Numbered from the stretch's first letter, positions 1 to 7,954 are shown. The stretch: 19,408 nt of DNA from Ghiorsea sp. (GCA_021772875.1 JAJFLD010000143.1:1-19408); one strand, 5' to 3'. Notes: generated by a model from the letters alone, not told the origin. Numbers and translations: made by a program.

Positions 1-663
1 GAGTACCCATGTCCGATTCAAGCAGCGCAAATCTGCTTGGATGCGGGTGCTGATGGGATTACTGCCCATTTGCGCGAAGATAGACGCCATATCCAAGATA
101 AAGATATGATTCGTCTTGCCGCCATGGCCAAGGCAGGTGAATTGCATTTGAACATGGAAATGGCAGCGACTGATGAAATGGTTCATATTGCTTGTCGTCT
201 AAAGCCACAAGCTGTGTGTTTGGTGCCCGAAAGCCGCGAAGAGCTTACCACTGAGGGTGGATTGGATGTTGCAGGTCATTTGCAGCGCATGACAGATATT
301 GTGGCGCGTTTAAACGATGTGGGTACGCATGTTTCCATGTTTATTGATCCCGACATGAAACAAATTGAAGCAAGTCGTCAAATCCAGGCTGCGGTGATTG
401 AGTTGCATACAGGTCATTACGCCAACTTTAGCGGTCAGGCCATATTGGATGAGTTAAAAAGTATTCAAGAGGCCGCAAAATATGCAGCAAGCTTGGGTTT
501 GATTGTGCATGCAGGGCATGGCTTAACCTTAGGTAATACACCTGCCATGGTGGACATTGCAGCCATTGAAGGTTTGAACATTGGTCATGCCATTGTAGCT
601 GATGCAATTTTTGTAGGATTGAAGCAGGCAACGGCCGATTTCAAGGCCTTGATGCAACGCTAA
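1..663 (+). CDS. pdxJ: Pyridoxine 5'-phosphate synthase PdxJ, 5'-truncated by window edge
   Basis: PdxJ condenses 1-amino-propan-2-one 3-phosphate with 1-deoxyxylulose 5-phosphate to form pyridoxine 5'-phosphate, in the cytoplasm (DXP-dependent vitamin B6 route). The frame is open from base 1 and reads EYPCPIQAAQICLDAGADGI, so the gene continues upstream of the window. About 220 residues are visible; the usual length is near 240, so roughly 20 N-terminal residues are missing. Family motifs are present in order: ADGITAHLREDRRHIQD (active-site His and phosphate-binding Arg region), HLNMEMAAT (catalytic Glu), CLVPESREELTTEGGLDV, VSMFIDPD, ELHTGHYAN, VHAGHGLTLGN and the C-terminal phosphate-binding NIGHAIVADAIFVGL. 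It ends with TAA. A TTG at 37 lies inside the conserved core and is not the true start. No strong terminator follows it before the tRNA promoter. Confidence 0.97.
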   Translation, partial: EYPCPIQAAQICLDAGADGITAHLREDRRHIQDKDMIRLAAMAKAGELHLNMEMAATDEMVHIACRLKPQAVCLVPESREELTTEGGLDVAGHLQRMTDIVARLNDVGTHVSMFIDPDMKQIEASRQIQAAVIELHTGHYANFSGQAILDELKSIQEAAKYAASLGLIVHAGHGLTLGNTPAMVDIAAIEGLNIGHAIVADAIFVGLKQATADFKALMQR

Positions 664-706
664 ACGGGCTTAAATTTTCACCAGTGTCGGCCATCAAAAT
701 AGATGG

Positions 707-734
707 TTGACACATCAGGGCTTGGCGATAAAGT
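707..734 (+). promoter_or_regulatory. Sigma-70-type promoter of tRNA-Glu
   Basis: A perfect -35 hexamer TTGACA (707-712) is followed after 16 bases by TAAAGT (729-734), a 4-of-6 match to the -10 consensus. The predicted start is near 741, about 14 bases before the mature tRNA. The stretch after the -10 (TCGCCGCG, 735-742) is G+C-rich, like the discriminators of stringently controlled tRNA and rRNA promoters. The -10 also sits between the inverted halves GGCGA (724-728) and TCGCC (735-739). Confidence 0.65.
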
Positions 735-754
735 TCGCCGCGTCTTACGACTAT

Positions 755-831
755 GTCCCCATCGTCTAGTCGGCCTAGGACACCGCCCTTTCACGGCGGC
801 AACACCGGTTCGAATCCGGTTGGGGATGCCA
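755..831 (+). tRNA. tRNA-Glu (anticodon TTC)
   Basis: A full cloverleaf folds by eye. The acceptor stem is GTCCCCA (755-761) with TGGGGAT (821-827), closing with a G1.U72 pair, then discriminator G828 and an encoded CCA (829-831). The D arm is GTCT...GGAC with the invariant GG at 772-773. The anticodon stem is CCGCC/GGCGG (783-787, 795-799) with loop CTTTCAC, so the anticodon is TTC at 790-792. The variable loop has 4 bases. The T arm is ACCGG-TTCGAAT-CCGGT (804-820). It resembles bacterial tRNA-Glu closely and appears as a single-gene unit between its own promoter and terminator. Confidence 0.98.
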
Positions 832-864
832 AGTTAAGTAATGTTTAATTGATAGTAAAAATAG

Positions 865-897
865 AAAAGGAGCTTACGGAAACGTAGCTCCTTTTTT
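865..897 (+). terminator. Rho-independent terminator after tRNA-Glu, probably bidirectional
   Basis: AAAAGGAGCTTACG pairs with CGTAGCTCCTTTT around a GAAA tetraloop (879-882), with a single bulged T, and ends in a run of six T. The run finishes two bases before the stop codon of the minus-strand PAP2 gene. The opposite strand also gives a stable hairpin followed by a T-rich tract, so the same element can end both converging transcripts. Confidence 0.85.
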
Positions 898-898
898 G

Positions 899-1444
899 TT
901 ACCAATCTTTTCTGATGCTTAAACCGTACACACCAAGTTCTGCTGTGGGTTTGATTTTGAAACCATAGAATTTATTGGTGAAATAATAGCTGCTTGCCAT
1001 ACCAATAATGGCACCTGCAAACACATCACTGCCATAATGCCAATCTGATTTAATACGACTATAAGCCACAAAAGAAGCAGCTAGATATGCAGGAATAGCA
1101 GGTTTCCAGCCATACCGTTGATAAATAAATGTCGCCGATTGAAAGGAAACAGAGGTGTGCCCAGAAGGGAATGATTTGTTGTCGTGTTGGTTAGGGCGCT
1201 CTCTTTTTACGCTTTGTTTGAGTGCTTCCGTAAGTGCTAAGTTTGAGAAAAAAGATTGATAGAATTGTGTTCTGCCCTCGGTATCATCCAAATAAAACGT
1301 AGTTCCATAAACGATACTGGGGAGTAGGGCGACAGTGATGTCGCCCGCCTTGGCAATATCTTCATTTGTAGCATTTGCGTTGGTTTGTGTGCAGACAAGA
1401 GATAAAAACATAAATGGCATCGAAAAGAATCGTGTGGAATAAAT
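899..1444 (-). CDS. PAP2-family (type 2 phosphatidic acid phosphatase) phosphatase, exported; possible ATT start
   Basis: The protein has all three motifs of the PAP2/acid phosphatase superfamily: K-x6-RP (KQSVKRERP), PSGH (SFPSGHTSVSF) and SR-x5-H-x3-D (SRIKSDWHYGSD), supplying the phosphate-binding Lys/Arg residues and the catalytic His/Asp. Such enzymes hydrolyse lipid phosphates, undecaprenyl diphosphate or small phosphomonoesters; the substrate here cannot be told. The first ATG is at 1420 (173 aa) but has no ribosome binding site. A strong AAAGGAG (1458-1452) lies 7 bases before an in-frame ATT at 1444, which would give 181 aa with a better signal peptide: Arg near the N-terminus, a hydrophobic stretch, then TQTNANA as cleavage region. 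Extra hydrophobic segments near the His motifs are weak, so a periplasmic soluble or loosely bound form is plausible. It stands alone, convergent with the tRNA unit. Confidence 0.85.
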   Translation of the reverse strand: MYSTRFFSMPFMFLSLVCTQTNANATNEDIAKAGDITVALLPSIVYGTTFYLDDTEGRTQFYQSFFSNLALTEALKQSVKRERPNQHDNKSFPSGHTSVSFQSATFIYQRYGWKPAIPAYLAASFVAYSRIKSDWHYGSDVFAGAIIGMASSYYFTNKFYGFKIKPTAELGVYGLSIRKDW

Positions 1445-1493
1445 ATTTTATCTCCTTTGCATGCGTATTATTTTAAATATGATTTAGCAGAAA

Positions 1494-2975
1494 TTATTTT
1501 GTTTTATTGCGCAGATAATCCACAACCACGCGCACACCTGCGCCAGTTGCACCACCCACAGGTGAAATATCGTTGCCTTTCATATTCCATGCCGTGCCCG
1601 CAATATCCAAATGCGCCCAAGGGATATCATCAACAAAGCGAGATAGGAAACATGCTGCAGTGATGGTGCCAGCTTCGCGACCACCAGTGTTTTTGATGTC
1701 AGCGATTTTGGAATTGATTTGTTCTTGATACTCTTCAAACATTGGCAGCTCCCAAACACGGTCGTGGGTGTGCAGACCAGATGCTGTTAACCCCGCTTTG
1801 ATGTTTTCGCCTGTGCCAAGTAAACCAGATGCTTGTCCGCCTAGCGCCACTACACATGCGCCAGTTAAGGTTGCAAAATCAATGATTTCCGCAGGTTTTT
1901 GCTCAGCTGCATATGCAAGCGCATCAGATAAAATGACCCGACCTTCAGCATCAGTATTTAAGATTTCAAGGGTAATGCCTTTGTAGGTGGTGATGATGTC
2001 GCCGGGTTTATAGGCGGCACCGCCAAGCAGGTTTTCAGTGGATGGAATGATGCCAAGCACATTTAGCGGCAAATTCATTTTAGTGATGGCTTTGAAAATA
2101 CCCAACACGGCAGCAGCGCCACACATATCGAATTTCATTTCATCCATACCCGCTGCGGGTTTGATGGAAATACCACCTGCATCAAAGGTTAAACCTTTGC
2201 CCACCAAGGCAATTGGCGCATCACTATGATCTGCACCATTGTATTCCATGACGATAAAACGAGGCTCTTTGGCAGAGCCTTGATTAACAGCGAGTAGGGC
2301 AGTGAAACCTGCTTTTACAATAGCAGCTTTATCCATCACAGTCGTTTTAAGTTTGGGGTGGGATAGTGCAGCAGCTTGTTCACCCAAATACTCTGGGGTA
2401 CAAACATTGCCAGGCTCATTGCCAAGGTCGCGGGCAAAAAGTGTGCCTGAGGCTATGGCTTTAGCAGCGGCAAGTGCATGTTTTGCTTCATCGACGTCAC
2501 CATCTACAATGAGGTGAATGCCTTCGAGGGTGATGGTTTCTTTCTTTTCTTTGGTTTGATAAGCATCGAAAGTGTATAAACCAAGCCAAATGCCTTCGGC
2601 TACAGCTTGCACTTTGTCAGCCAATGAAGCGCCTGCAATATCAAGTTCTGTAAGGTAAACATCGGCTTGAGTGATGTTGTTGGTGTTCAGTTTACCAGCC
2701 ATCTTGGCAGCCAAGGCTCTTAATTTTTGTAGTGTAAGCTGCGATTCATTGCCTGCACCAATAAACATCGTGCGTGTATTTTTTTGATAAACAGTACGCA
2801 TGACACCCCAATCACCTTGGTGTTCATTGCTGTCTAAGAAATGCTTGATGTGTTCATCGCTGCTGCGTGTTTTACCAGAAGCTGAAAGTTGTTGGTTTTC
2901 CAATAGTGGTAAAACGCTAGTTGTTGCTTGCGCGTTTGTTGCAATGCTGATTTGAATCATTTCGCTTTTGGTCAT
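1494..2975 (-). CDS. pepA: Leucyl (cytosol) aminopeptidase, M17 family
   Basis: This is a two-metal aminopeptidase that removes N-terminal residues, Leu preferentially, and acts as a cytoplasmic hexamer. In E. coli the same protein also binds DNA in Xer recombination and carAB control. The C-terminal catalytic domain shows the M17 residues in VGKGLTFDAGG (Lys260, Asp265), SIKP (Lys272), KFDMCG (Asp283) and the signature NTDAEGR (Asp342, Glu344, Arg346), numbered from the start chosen here. The N-terminal macro-like domain covers about residues 1-165. I chose the ATG at 2975 (493 aa) because GAGGA (2985-2981) lies 5 bases upstream; the ATG at 2987 (497 aa) has no such site. It is divergent from trmL. 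Confidence 0.96.
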   Translation of the reverse strand: MTKSEMIQISIATNAQATTSVLPLLENQQLSASGKTRSSDEHIKHFLDSNEHQGDWGVMRTVYQKNTRTMFIGAGNESQLTLQKLRALAAKMAGKLNTNNITQADVYLTELDIAGASLADKVQAVAEGIWLGLYTFDAYQTKEKKETITLEGIHLIVDGDVDEAKHALAAAKAIASGTLFARDLGNEPGNVCTPEYLGEQAAALSHPKLKTTVMDKAAIVKAGFTALLAVNQGSAKEPRFIVMEYNGADHSDAPIALVGKGLTFDAGGISIKPAAGMDEMKFDMCGAAAVLGIFKAITKMNLPLNVLGIIPSTENLLGGAAYKPGDIITTYKGITLEILNTDAEGRVILSDALAYAAEQKPAEIIDFATLTGACVVALGGQASGLLGTGENIKAGLTASGLHTHDRVWELPMFEEYQEQINSKIADIKNTGGREAGTITAACFLSRFVDDIPWAHLDIAGTAWNMKGNDISPVGGATGAGVRVVVDYLRNKTK

Positions 2976-3144
2976 GGGGTTCCTCATGTTTGAAGTTTGG
3001 CATGCAAACGTAGCGCGGGGCGAAGGAAATGGCTAGAAGCTTGAGGTGATGGCGATTGGCATAAGTATTGTAAAAAAGGTAATTTGATTTGTATTGTTGT
3101 ATGCTTTGGCTTTGCTAAAAATAGCACGTTTAAGGAAGCACACA

Positions 3145-3618
3145 TTGAAAACACCACTACACATCGTTCTTTTTGAACCAGAGATTCCACCCAATACAGG
3201 TAATATTGCTCGTTTATGCGCTTGTACGGATTGTCAGTTACACTTGGTTCACCCGCTGGGTTTTGATTTATCTGAAAAACAAGTGCGTCGCGCTGGCCTG
3301 GACTATTGGCAACACCTGCAAGTGAAAGAACATCAAAATTGGGATGAGTTATTATTATGGTTACAAGAAAACTTACCTTGTGAGCCACGTATTTTTGGTT
3401 TAACAACCAAAACCAAAACAAGCCTCTGGGATGTTCAATACCAAGCTCATGATGTATTGGTCTTAGGTCCTGAAACACGAGGGCTGTCACCAGAGATTTT
3501 AAAACAAATCAACCCTATCACCATCCCCATGCGTGAGGACGCACCAGTGCGTTCGCTTAACTTATCTTCTGCTTGTTCTATTGTGGTTTACGAGGCTTTA
3601 AGGCAGCTAAATCATTAA
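3145..3618 (+). CDS. trmL: tRNA (cytidine/uridine-2'-O-)-methyltransferase TrmL
   Basis: This is a SPOUT (alpha/beta-knot) methyltransferase that 2'-O-methylates the wobble base 34 of certain tRNA-Leu species with SAM. The protein shows the TrmL pattern: HIVLFEPEIPPNTGNIARLC at the N-terminus, RRAGLDYW in the middle, and the knot with VLVLGPETRGLS, IPMREDAPVRSLNLSSACSIVVYEALRQL. The TTG start at 3145 is chosen because AAGGAAG (3132-3138) lies 6 bases upstream and the resulting 157 aa equal the E. coli length. The frame stays open upstream to 3094, but those residues do not fit the family. It is divergent from pepA; the 170 bases between the two starts hold no promoter I can call firmly. Confidence 0.95.
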   Translation: MKTPLHIVLFEPEIPPNTGNIARLCACTDCQLHLVHPLGFDLSEKQVRRAGLDYWQHLQVKEHQNWDELLLWLQENLPCEPRIFGLTTKTKTSLWDVQYQAHDVLVLGPETRGLSPEILKQINPITIPMREDAPVRSLNLSSACSIVVYEALRQLNH

Positions 3619-3661
3619 GGAAAAAGAATGTGGCGCTTTAGCTATCTATTCGTTGACATCC

Positions 3662-3670
3662 TGTTATGAT
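3662..3670 (+). promoter_or_regulatory. Candidate extended -10 promoter of typA
   Basis: TGTTATGAT is a TG-n plus TATGAT extended -10 element (5 of 6 to TATAAT), with a predicted start near 3677, about 38 bases before the typA ATG. A TTGACA at 3653-3658 is only 6 bases away and so cannot be its -35 partner. This is inferred from sequence match only. Confidence 0.4.
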
Positions 3671-3714
3671 GCGCCGCGATTTGAAAGGTTTGAATGATAT
3701 TTGAGGTTAGAACT

Positions 3715-5532
3715 ATGTCCCGTAATTTAAGAAATATTGCCATTATTGCCCACGTTGACCATGGTAAAACAACATTGGTTGATGAGCTATTAAAACAGTC
3801 TGGTACGCTTGATGATATGCGCTCAGATTTGGAAACATGCGTGATGGATTCTAACGACATCGAAAAAGAGCGCGGCATTACAATTTTGGCAAAAAATACT
3901 GCAATTACGTATAACGGTACTCACATTAATATCGTTGATACACCAGGCCATGCTGACTTTGGCGGCGAAGTTGAACGTGTATTGAACATGGTTGATGGTG
4001 TTGTTTTATTGGTAGATGCGGCTGAAGGCCCTATGCCTCAAACACGTTTCGTTACATCTAAAGCTTTGGCTTTGGGTTTAAAACCTATCGTAGTTGTGAA
4101 TAAAATTGACCGTGACGGTGCGGACCCGGATAAAGTCGTTGATTTAAAATTTGATTTGTTTGCTTCGTTAGGCGCAACAGATGAGCAGCTTGAGTTTCCA
4201 GTTGTATTTGCCTCGGCTAAAAATGGTTATGCCATGATGGATCATACTGAAACATCAGACAATATGACTTGTTTGTTTGAGACAATCATGGACCATGTTG
4301 AGCCACCAGAAGGTGACCCAGAAGCAGTATTGCAAATGTTAGCAACCACTTTGGATTGGGATGAATATATTGGGCGTGTTGTTATTGGCCGTATTGCTAA
4401 TGGTACAATCAACATGGGCCAAGAAGTTGGTGTTGTACATGCTGACGGTTCTAAAGATAAATTCAAAGTAACCAAACTTCTTGGTTTTAGAGGTTTGGAT
4501 CGTGTTGAGATTCAATCAGCGCAAGCTGGTGATTTAGTTGCAGTAGCGGGTATTGAACATATCAATATCGGTGAAACGATTACAGATAAAGATAACCCAA
4601 TGGCTTTGCCAGTAATGAAAGTGGATGAGCCTACTTTGAGCATGGAAATTCATGTTAATAAATCGCCACTTGCAGGCCAAGAGGGTAAATTTATTACAAC
4701 GCGCCAAATTCGCGACCGTTTGTATAAAGAAATTCGTACCAATGTGGCGATGAAAGTTGAAGAAACGGATTCAGCTGATATCTATAAGATTTCAGGTCGT
4801 GGTGAGCTGCATATTGGTATCTTGTTGGAAAACATGCGCCGTGAAGGTTTTGAAATTGCTGTTTCTCGTCCAACTGTGATTTTGCGTGAAGAAAACGGTG
4901 TTAAACAAGAGCCGTATGAACACGTGACTATTGATGTTGAGCAAGAGTATCAAGGTACTGTGATTGAAAAAATGGGTCAACGTGGCGCAGAAATGACAGG
5001 CATGGAAACAGCTGCCGATGGCATGACACGTATTGAATTCATGAGCCCAACACGTGGTTTGATTGGTTATACTTCTGAATTCCTTACCGATACACGTGGT
5101 ACGGGTACGATGAACCATGTATTCCATGCGTATGGTCCTTTTGTTGGCGCACTTCCTGGCCGTAAGAATGGTGTGTTGATTGCCAATGGGGCAGGTGAGA
5201 CTGTTTCATTTGGTCTATGGAAAATCCAAGAACGTGGTAAGTTGTTCATGGGCGCAGGCGTGAAAATCTATGAAGGTATGATTATTGGTATTCATGCACG
5301 CGACTCTGATTTGGTTGTGAATGCAACACGTGAGAAAAAACTCACCAACGTTCGTGCTTCGGGAACAGATGAAAAGGTGGATTTGATTCCGCCATTGAAT
5401 TTGTCATTAGAGCGTGCGATTGAATTTATTGCTGATGATGAGCTGGTTGAAATCACGCCTAAAAACATCCGAATCCGTAAACGTTTATTGATGGAAAATG
5501 AACGCAAACGTTCGGGCACAAAAAAATCTTAA
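3715..5532 (+). CDS. typA: Translational GTPase TypA/BipA
   Basis: TypA is a ribosome-associated GTPase of the EF-G/LepA group involved in 50S assembly, cold and stress adaptation. The GTPase domain (about 1-200) has the P-loop AHVDHGKTT (12-20), switch RGITILAKNTAI, G3 DTPGHADFGGEVERV and G4 NKID. EF-Tu-like domain 2, EF-G III/V-like domains (RGELHIGILLENMRREGFE; RGAEMTGM, TRGLIGYTSEFLT) and the TypA-specific C-terminus follow. The ATG at 3715 (605 aa, close to the 607 of E. coli) follows GAGGT with 7-base spacing and gives the family start NLRNIAIIAHVDHGK. An upstream in-frame ATG at 3694 also has AAAGG before it and would add 7 residues. It is a single-gene unit with its own terminator. 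Confidence 0.98.
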   Translation: MSRNLRNIAIIAHVDHGKTTLVDELLKQSGTLDDMRSDLETCVMDSNDIEKERGITILAKNTAITYNGTHINIVDTPGHADFGGEVERVLNMVDGVVLLVDAAEGPMPQTRFVTSKALALGLKPIVVVNKIDRDGADPDKVVDLKFDLFASLGATDEQLEFPVVFASAKNGYAMMDHTETSDNMTCLFETIMDHVEPPEGDPEAVLQMLATTLDWDEYIGRVVIGRIANGTINMGQEVGVVHADGSKDKFKVTKLLGFRGLDRVEIQSAQAGDLVAVAGIEHINIGETITDKDNPMALPVMKVDEPTLSMEIHVNKSPLAGQEGKFITTRQIRDRLYKEIRTNVAMKVEETDSADIYKISGRGELHIGILLENMRREGFEIAVSRPTVILREENGVKQEPYEHVTIDVEQEYQGTVIEKMGQRGAEMTGMETAADGMTRIEFMSPTRGLIGYTSEFLTDTRGTGTMNHVFHAYGPFVGALPGRKNGVLIANGAGETVSFGLWKIQERGKLFMGAGVKIYEGMIIGIHARDSDLVVNATREKKLTNVRASGTDEKVDLIPPLNLSLERAIEFIADDELVEITPKNIRIRKRLLMENERKRSGTKKS

Positions 5533-5560
5533 GCTAATCCCTTAACTATAACTTATATCA

Positions 5561-5592
5561 AAGGCTGCAAGTGTAAACTTGTAGCCTTTTTT
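5561..5592 (+). terminator. Rho-independent terminator of typA
   Basis: AAGGCTGCAAGT (5561-5572) pairs with ACTTGTAGCCTT (5577-5588) around a GTAA loop, a 12-bp stem with one G.U pair, and a run of six T ends at 5592. It separates typA from the pheA run. Confidence 0.9.
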
Positions 5593-5659
5593 ATGGGGCT
5601 CTTTTCAGGATGTGAAAATACATGCTTCCTATCTTCTGCGTGCGCTTTATGCTTCGTGC

Positions 5660-6832
5660 ATGACTTCTACTCCTACCTCAGCTAAGCCAACCATGTCTTT
5701 GGATGAATTGCGCCAAGCAATTGATGCTGTTGATGACAAAGTTTTACAACTGATTTACCAAAGAGCCTTGCTTGCATCTAAGGTTGGCGAGCATAAAAAA
5801 AACCAACAAGGTAACACACCTTTTTATGTGCCAAGTCGTGAGGCTGCGATTATTCGTAGATTGCTGGATAAAAATGGTGAGGATGCAGATAAAAATCATA
5901 GTACACGTATCCCCGACGAAGCAATCCATGGTATATTCAGAGAAATTATTGGTGCTTGTTTGGCCTTAGAACACCCAATGACCATTGCTTATCTTGGTCC
6001 TGAAGGCACCTTTACCCACACGGCTGCAACACGGCAATTTGGTTCATCTGTTCATTACATGCCTTGTGCAAGTTTAGCTTTGATTTTTGATGCTGTAGAA
6101 TCAGGTAGAGCAACATATGGCGTAGTGCCAGTGGAAAATGCATTTGCAGGTGCGGTGACGCATACCCTAGATTTATTTGCAGATTTTGACCGCGAAACTT
6201 ATATCTGTGCAGAAGTGCAGCTTTCTATCCATCATCATTTGTTTAGCCATGCAGAACGTTTAGAAGATATCAAATTGGTGATTTCACATCCTCAACCTTT
6301 GGCGCAATGCCATGATTGGTTGCAAGAGCACTTGCCCAATGCAACGTTGATGGAATCATCCTCAACTGTTTATGCCGCAAAAATGATTGCAGATGCTCGT
6401 GCAAGTGCTGCTTCTGCTTTGGATTGGCAACATGCAGCAGCAGTGGGTCCGTATTCGATTGTTGATCATATTGAAATTCCTTTATTACAAAGAAATATTG
6501 AAGATTATCATGATAACGTCACCCGTTTCTTTGTGATTGGTCAGCATGATTCTCCAGCCTCAGGTGAAGATAAAACTGCAGTGGTCATCTCAACCAAAGA
6601 TGAACCTGGGGCATTGTTTAGTTTGATTCAGTCTTTTGCCAAACGTAATATTGGTTTAACACGTATTGAATCGCGCCCATCGCGTAAAAAAGCTTGGGAA
6701 TATGTCTTTTTCATTGATATTTTAGGTCATAGGGATGATGAGACAGTGAAACAAGCTTTAAGTGAAATCAAAGCACAAGATGGTGTGTTGTTAAAAGTTT
6801 TGGGTTCTTGCCCTGTCTCTCGGAAACTATAA
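5660..6832 (+). CDS. pheA: Bifunctional chorismate mutase / prephenate dehydratase (P-protein)
   Basis: PheA converts chorismate to prephenate and then to phenylpyruvate, the committed branch to phenylalanine. Residues 14-100 form an AroQ chorismate mutase helix bundle (LDELRQAIDAVDDKVLQLI, KVGEHKK, YVPSREAAIIRRL). Residues about 108-295 are prephenate dehydratase (IAYLGPEGTFTHTAA, YGVVPVENAFAGAV, and the catalytic Thr-Arg-Phe TRFF at 288-291). Residues about 306-385 are an ACT domain with GALF and ESRP, the residues that bind phenylalanine for feedback inhibition. The start is uncertain: GTG 5612 (406 aa) has AGGA almost touching it, while ATG 5660 (390 aa, used here) and ATG 5693 (379 aa) have no clear ribosome binding site. 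First gene of the long run; its stop abuts hisC. Confidence 0.95.
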   Translation: MTSTPTSAKPTMSLDELRQAIDAVDDKVLQLIYQRALLASKVGEHKKNQQGNTPFYVPSREAAIIRRLLDKNGEDADKNHSTRIPDEAIHGIFREIIGACLALEHPMTIAYLGPEGTFTHTAATRQFGSSVHYMPCASLALIFDAVESGRATYGVVPVENAFAGAVTHTLDLFADFDRETYICAEVQLSIHHHLFSHAERLEDIKLVISHPQPLAQCHDWLQEHLPNATLMESSSTVYAAKMIADARASAASALDWQHAAAVGPYSIVDHIEIPLLQRNIEDYHDNVTRFFVIGQHDSPASGEDKTAVVISTKDEPGALFSLIQSFAKRNIGLTRIESRPSRKKAWEYVFFIDILGHRDDETVKQALSEIKAQDGVLLKVLGSCPVSRKL

Positions 6833-7954
6833 ATGGCTACAGATTGGTTAAAGCAGGCTGTGCCGCAGTCGCTACAACTTCACCCTTATATTCCGGGTAA
6901 ACCCATCACCCAAATGTTGCGTGAGCTGGGGTTGGATGAAACTCAAATCCAGCAACGCAGCAGCACAACGGTAAAACTTGCCTCCAATGAAAATGCCTGT
7001 GGTGTGCCGCCCAAGGCTGTTGCTGCGATTCAAAAAGCTGCATGTGAAGTCAACCGTTATCCTGATGGTGATTGTTTTGATTTAAAACAAATTTTAGCTC
7101 AAAGCCATAGTATTAAAAAAGAACAGTTGCTGATAGGCAATGGCTCCAATGAAGTATTAGAGCTTGTGATTCGGTGTTTTGCAGGTGCTACTGATGAAGT
7201 GGTTTATAGTCAACGTGGCTTTATTGTGTATGCACTAGCTACAACTGCGGCAGGTGCAACAGGTATAGCTGTGCCTGAACAAGATGGTTTTGGTCATGAT
7301 CTTGAGGCTATGCTGAGTGCGGTGAATGCCAACACCAAAATAGTTTGCATTGCCAATCCCAATAACCCTACGGGGTCGTTATTAAAAACAAATGCATTAC
7401 AAGCTTTTCTTGATAAGTTGCCCAACCATCTGGTGGTGGTTTTGGATGAAGCCTATTATGAATATGTGGCAGATGACATTGAAGACAGCATACATGCATT
7501 AACTCATCCAGGATTGATTGTCTCGCGCACTTTTTCTAAGGCATACGGTTTGGCGGGTTGTCGTATTGGTTATGTTGTTGCGCATGAGGGACTTTTATCG
7601 GTGGTCAACCGTTTTCGTGAACCTTTTAACGTGAATATGTTGGCCCAACAAGCAGCCATAGGTGCTTTGGCTGATAAAGCTTGGGTTTTGGATAAGGTTA
7701 AGCAGTGCAAAGAAGAGCGTATACGTTTGGAAGCGGCTTTAGAGAGTTTGGGTTGCTTGGCAGCGAAGAGTTATGGTAATTTTGTTTTGTTGAAACATAC
7801 AAAAAGCTTGGTGTTAGTGAAGGAATTGGAAGAAAAAGGTGTGATTGTGCGTCCGTTAAGTCCTTATGGTATGCCTGATATTTTAAGGGTGTCTGTAGGC
7901 ACGGTATCCGAAAACAATGCTTTTTTGAAAGCATTTAATGAAGTGCTGTTATGA
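6833..7954 (+). CDS. hisC: Histidinol-phosphate / aromatic aminotransferase (HisC type)
   Basis: This is a PLP-dependent fold-type I aminotransferase of the HisC family. Motifs: LASNENACGVPP, RYPDGDCFDLK, IGNGSNEVLELV, ANPNNPTGS (174-180), DEAYYEY with Asp205 for the PLP ring nitrogen, SRTFSKAYGLAGCRIGY with the PLP lysine at 236, and the C-terminal RVSVGT carrying the carboxylate-binding Arg. Length 373 aa is typical. It starts on the base after the pheA stop and overlaps tyrA by ATGA. HisC homologues in this position (HisC2 of pseudomonads) are thought to transaminate phenylpyruvate and hydroxyphenylpyruvate besides histidinol phosphate. That assignment here is inference from context; sequence alone does not settle the substrate. 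Confidence 0.93.
   Translation: MATDWLKQAVPQSLQLHPYIPGKPITQMLRELGLDETQIQQRSSTTVKLASNENACGVPPKAVAAIQKAACEVNRYPDGDCFDLKQILAQSHSIKKEQLLIGNGSNEVLELVIRCFAGATDEVVYSQRGFIVYALATTAAGATGIAVPEQDGFGHDLEAMLSAVNANTKIVCIANPNNPTGSLLKTNALQAFLDKLPNHLVVVLDEAYYEYVADDIEDSIHALTHPGLIVSRTFSKAYGLAGCRIGYVVAHEGLLSVVNRFREPFNVNMLAQQAAIGALADKAWVLDKVKQCKEERIRLEAALESLGCLAAKSYGNFVLLKHTKSLVLVKELEEKGVIVRPLSPYGMPDILRVSVGTVSENNAFLKAFNEVLL

Noticed and set aside
691..706. CCATC-AAAATA-GATGG hairpin as the pdxJ terminator
   Set aside because: It has a 5-bp stem and is followed by TTGACA rather than a T run.
755..831. G1.U72 wobble pair at the end of the tRNA-Glu acceptor stem, unlike the G-C pair of E. coli
   Set aside because: The same wobble pair occurs in tRNA-Glu of other proteobacteria as I recall them, so it is not unusual.
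2976..3144. Promoters for the divergent pepA and trmL genes
   Set aside because: Several TTG and TATGCT/TACAAT-like words occur, but no -35/-10 pair with acceptable spacing stood out on either strand.
3653..3670. TTGACA followed by TATGAT as a classic -35/-10 pair before typA
   Set aside because: The spacer is only 6 bases; a normal pair needs about 16-18. I kept only the extended -10 reading.
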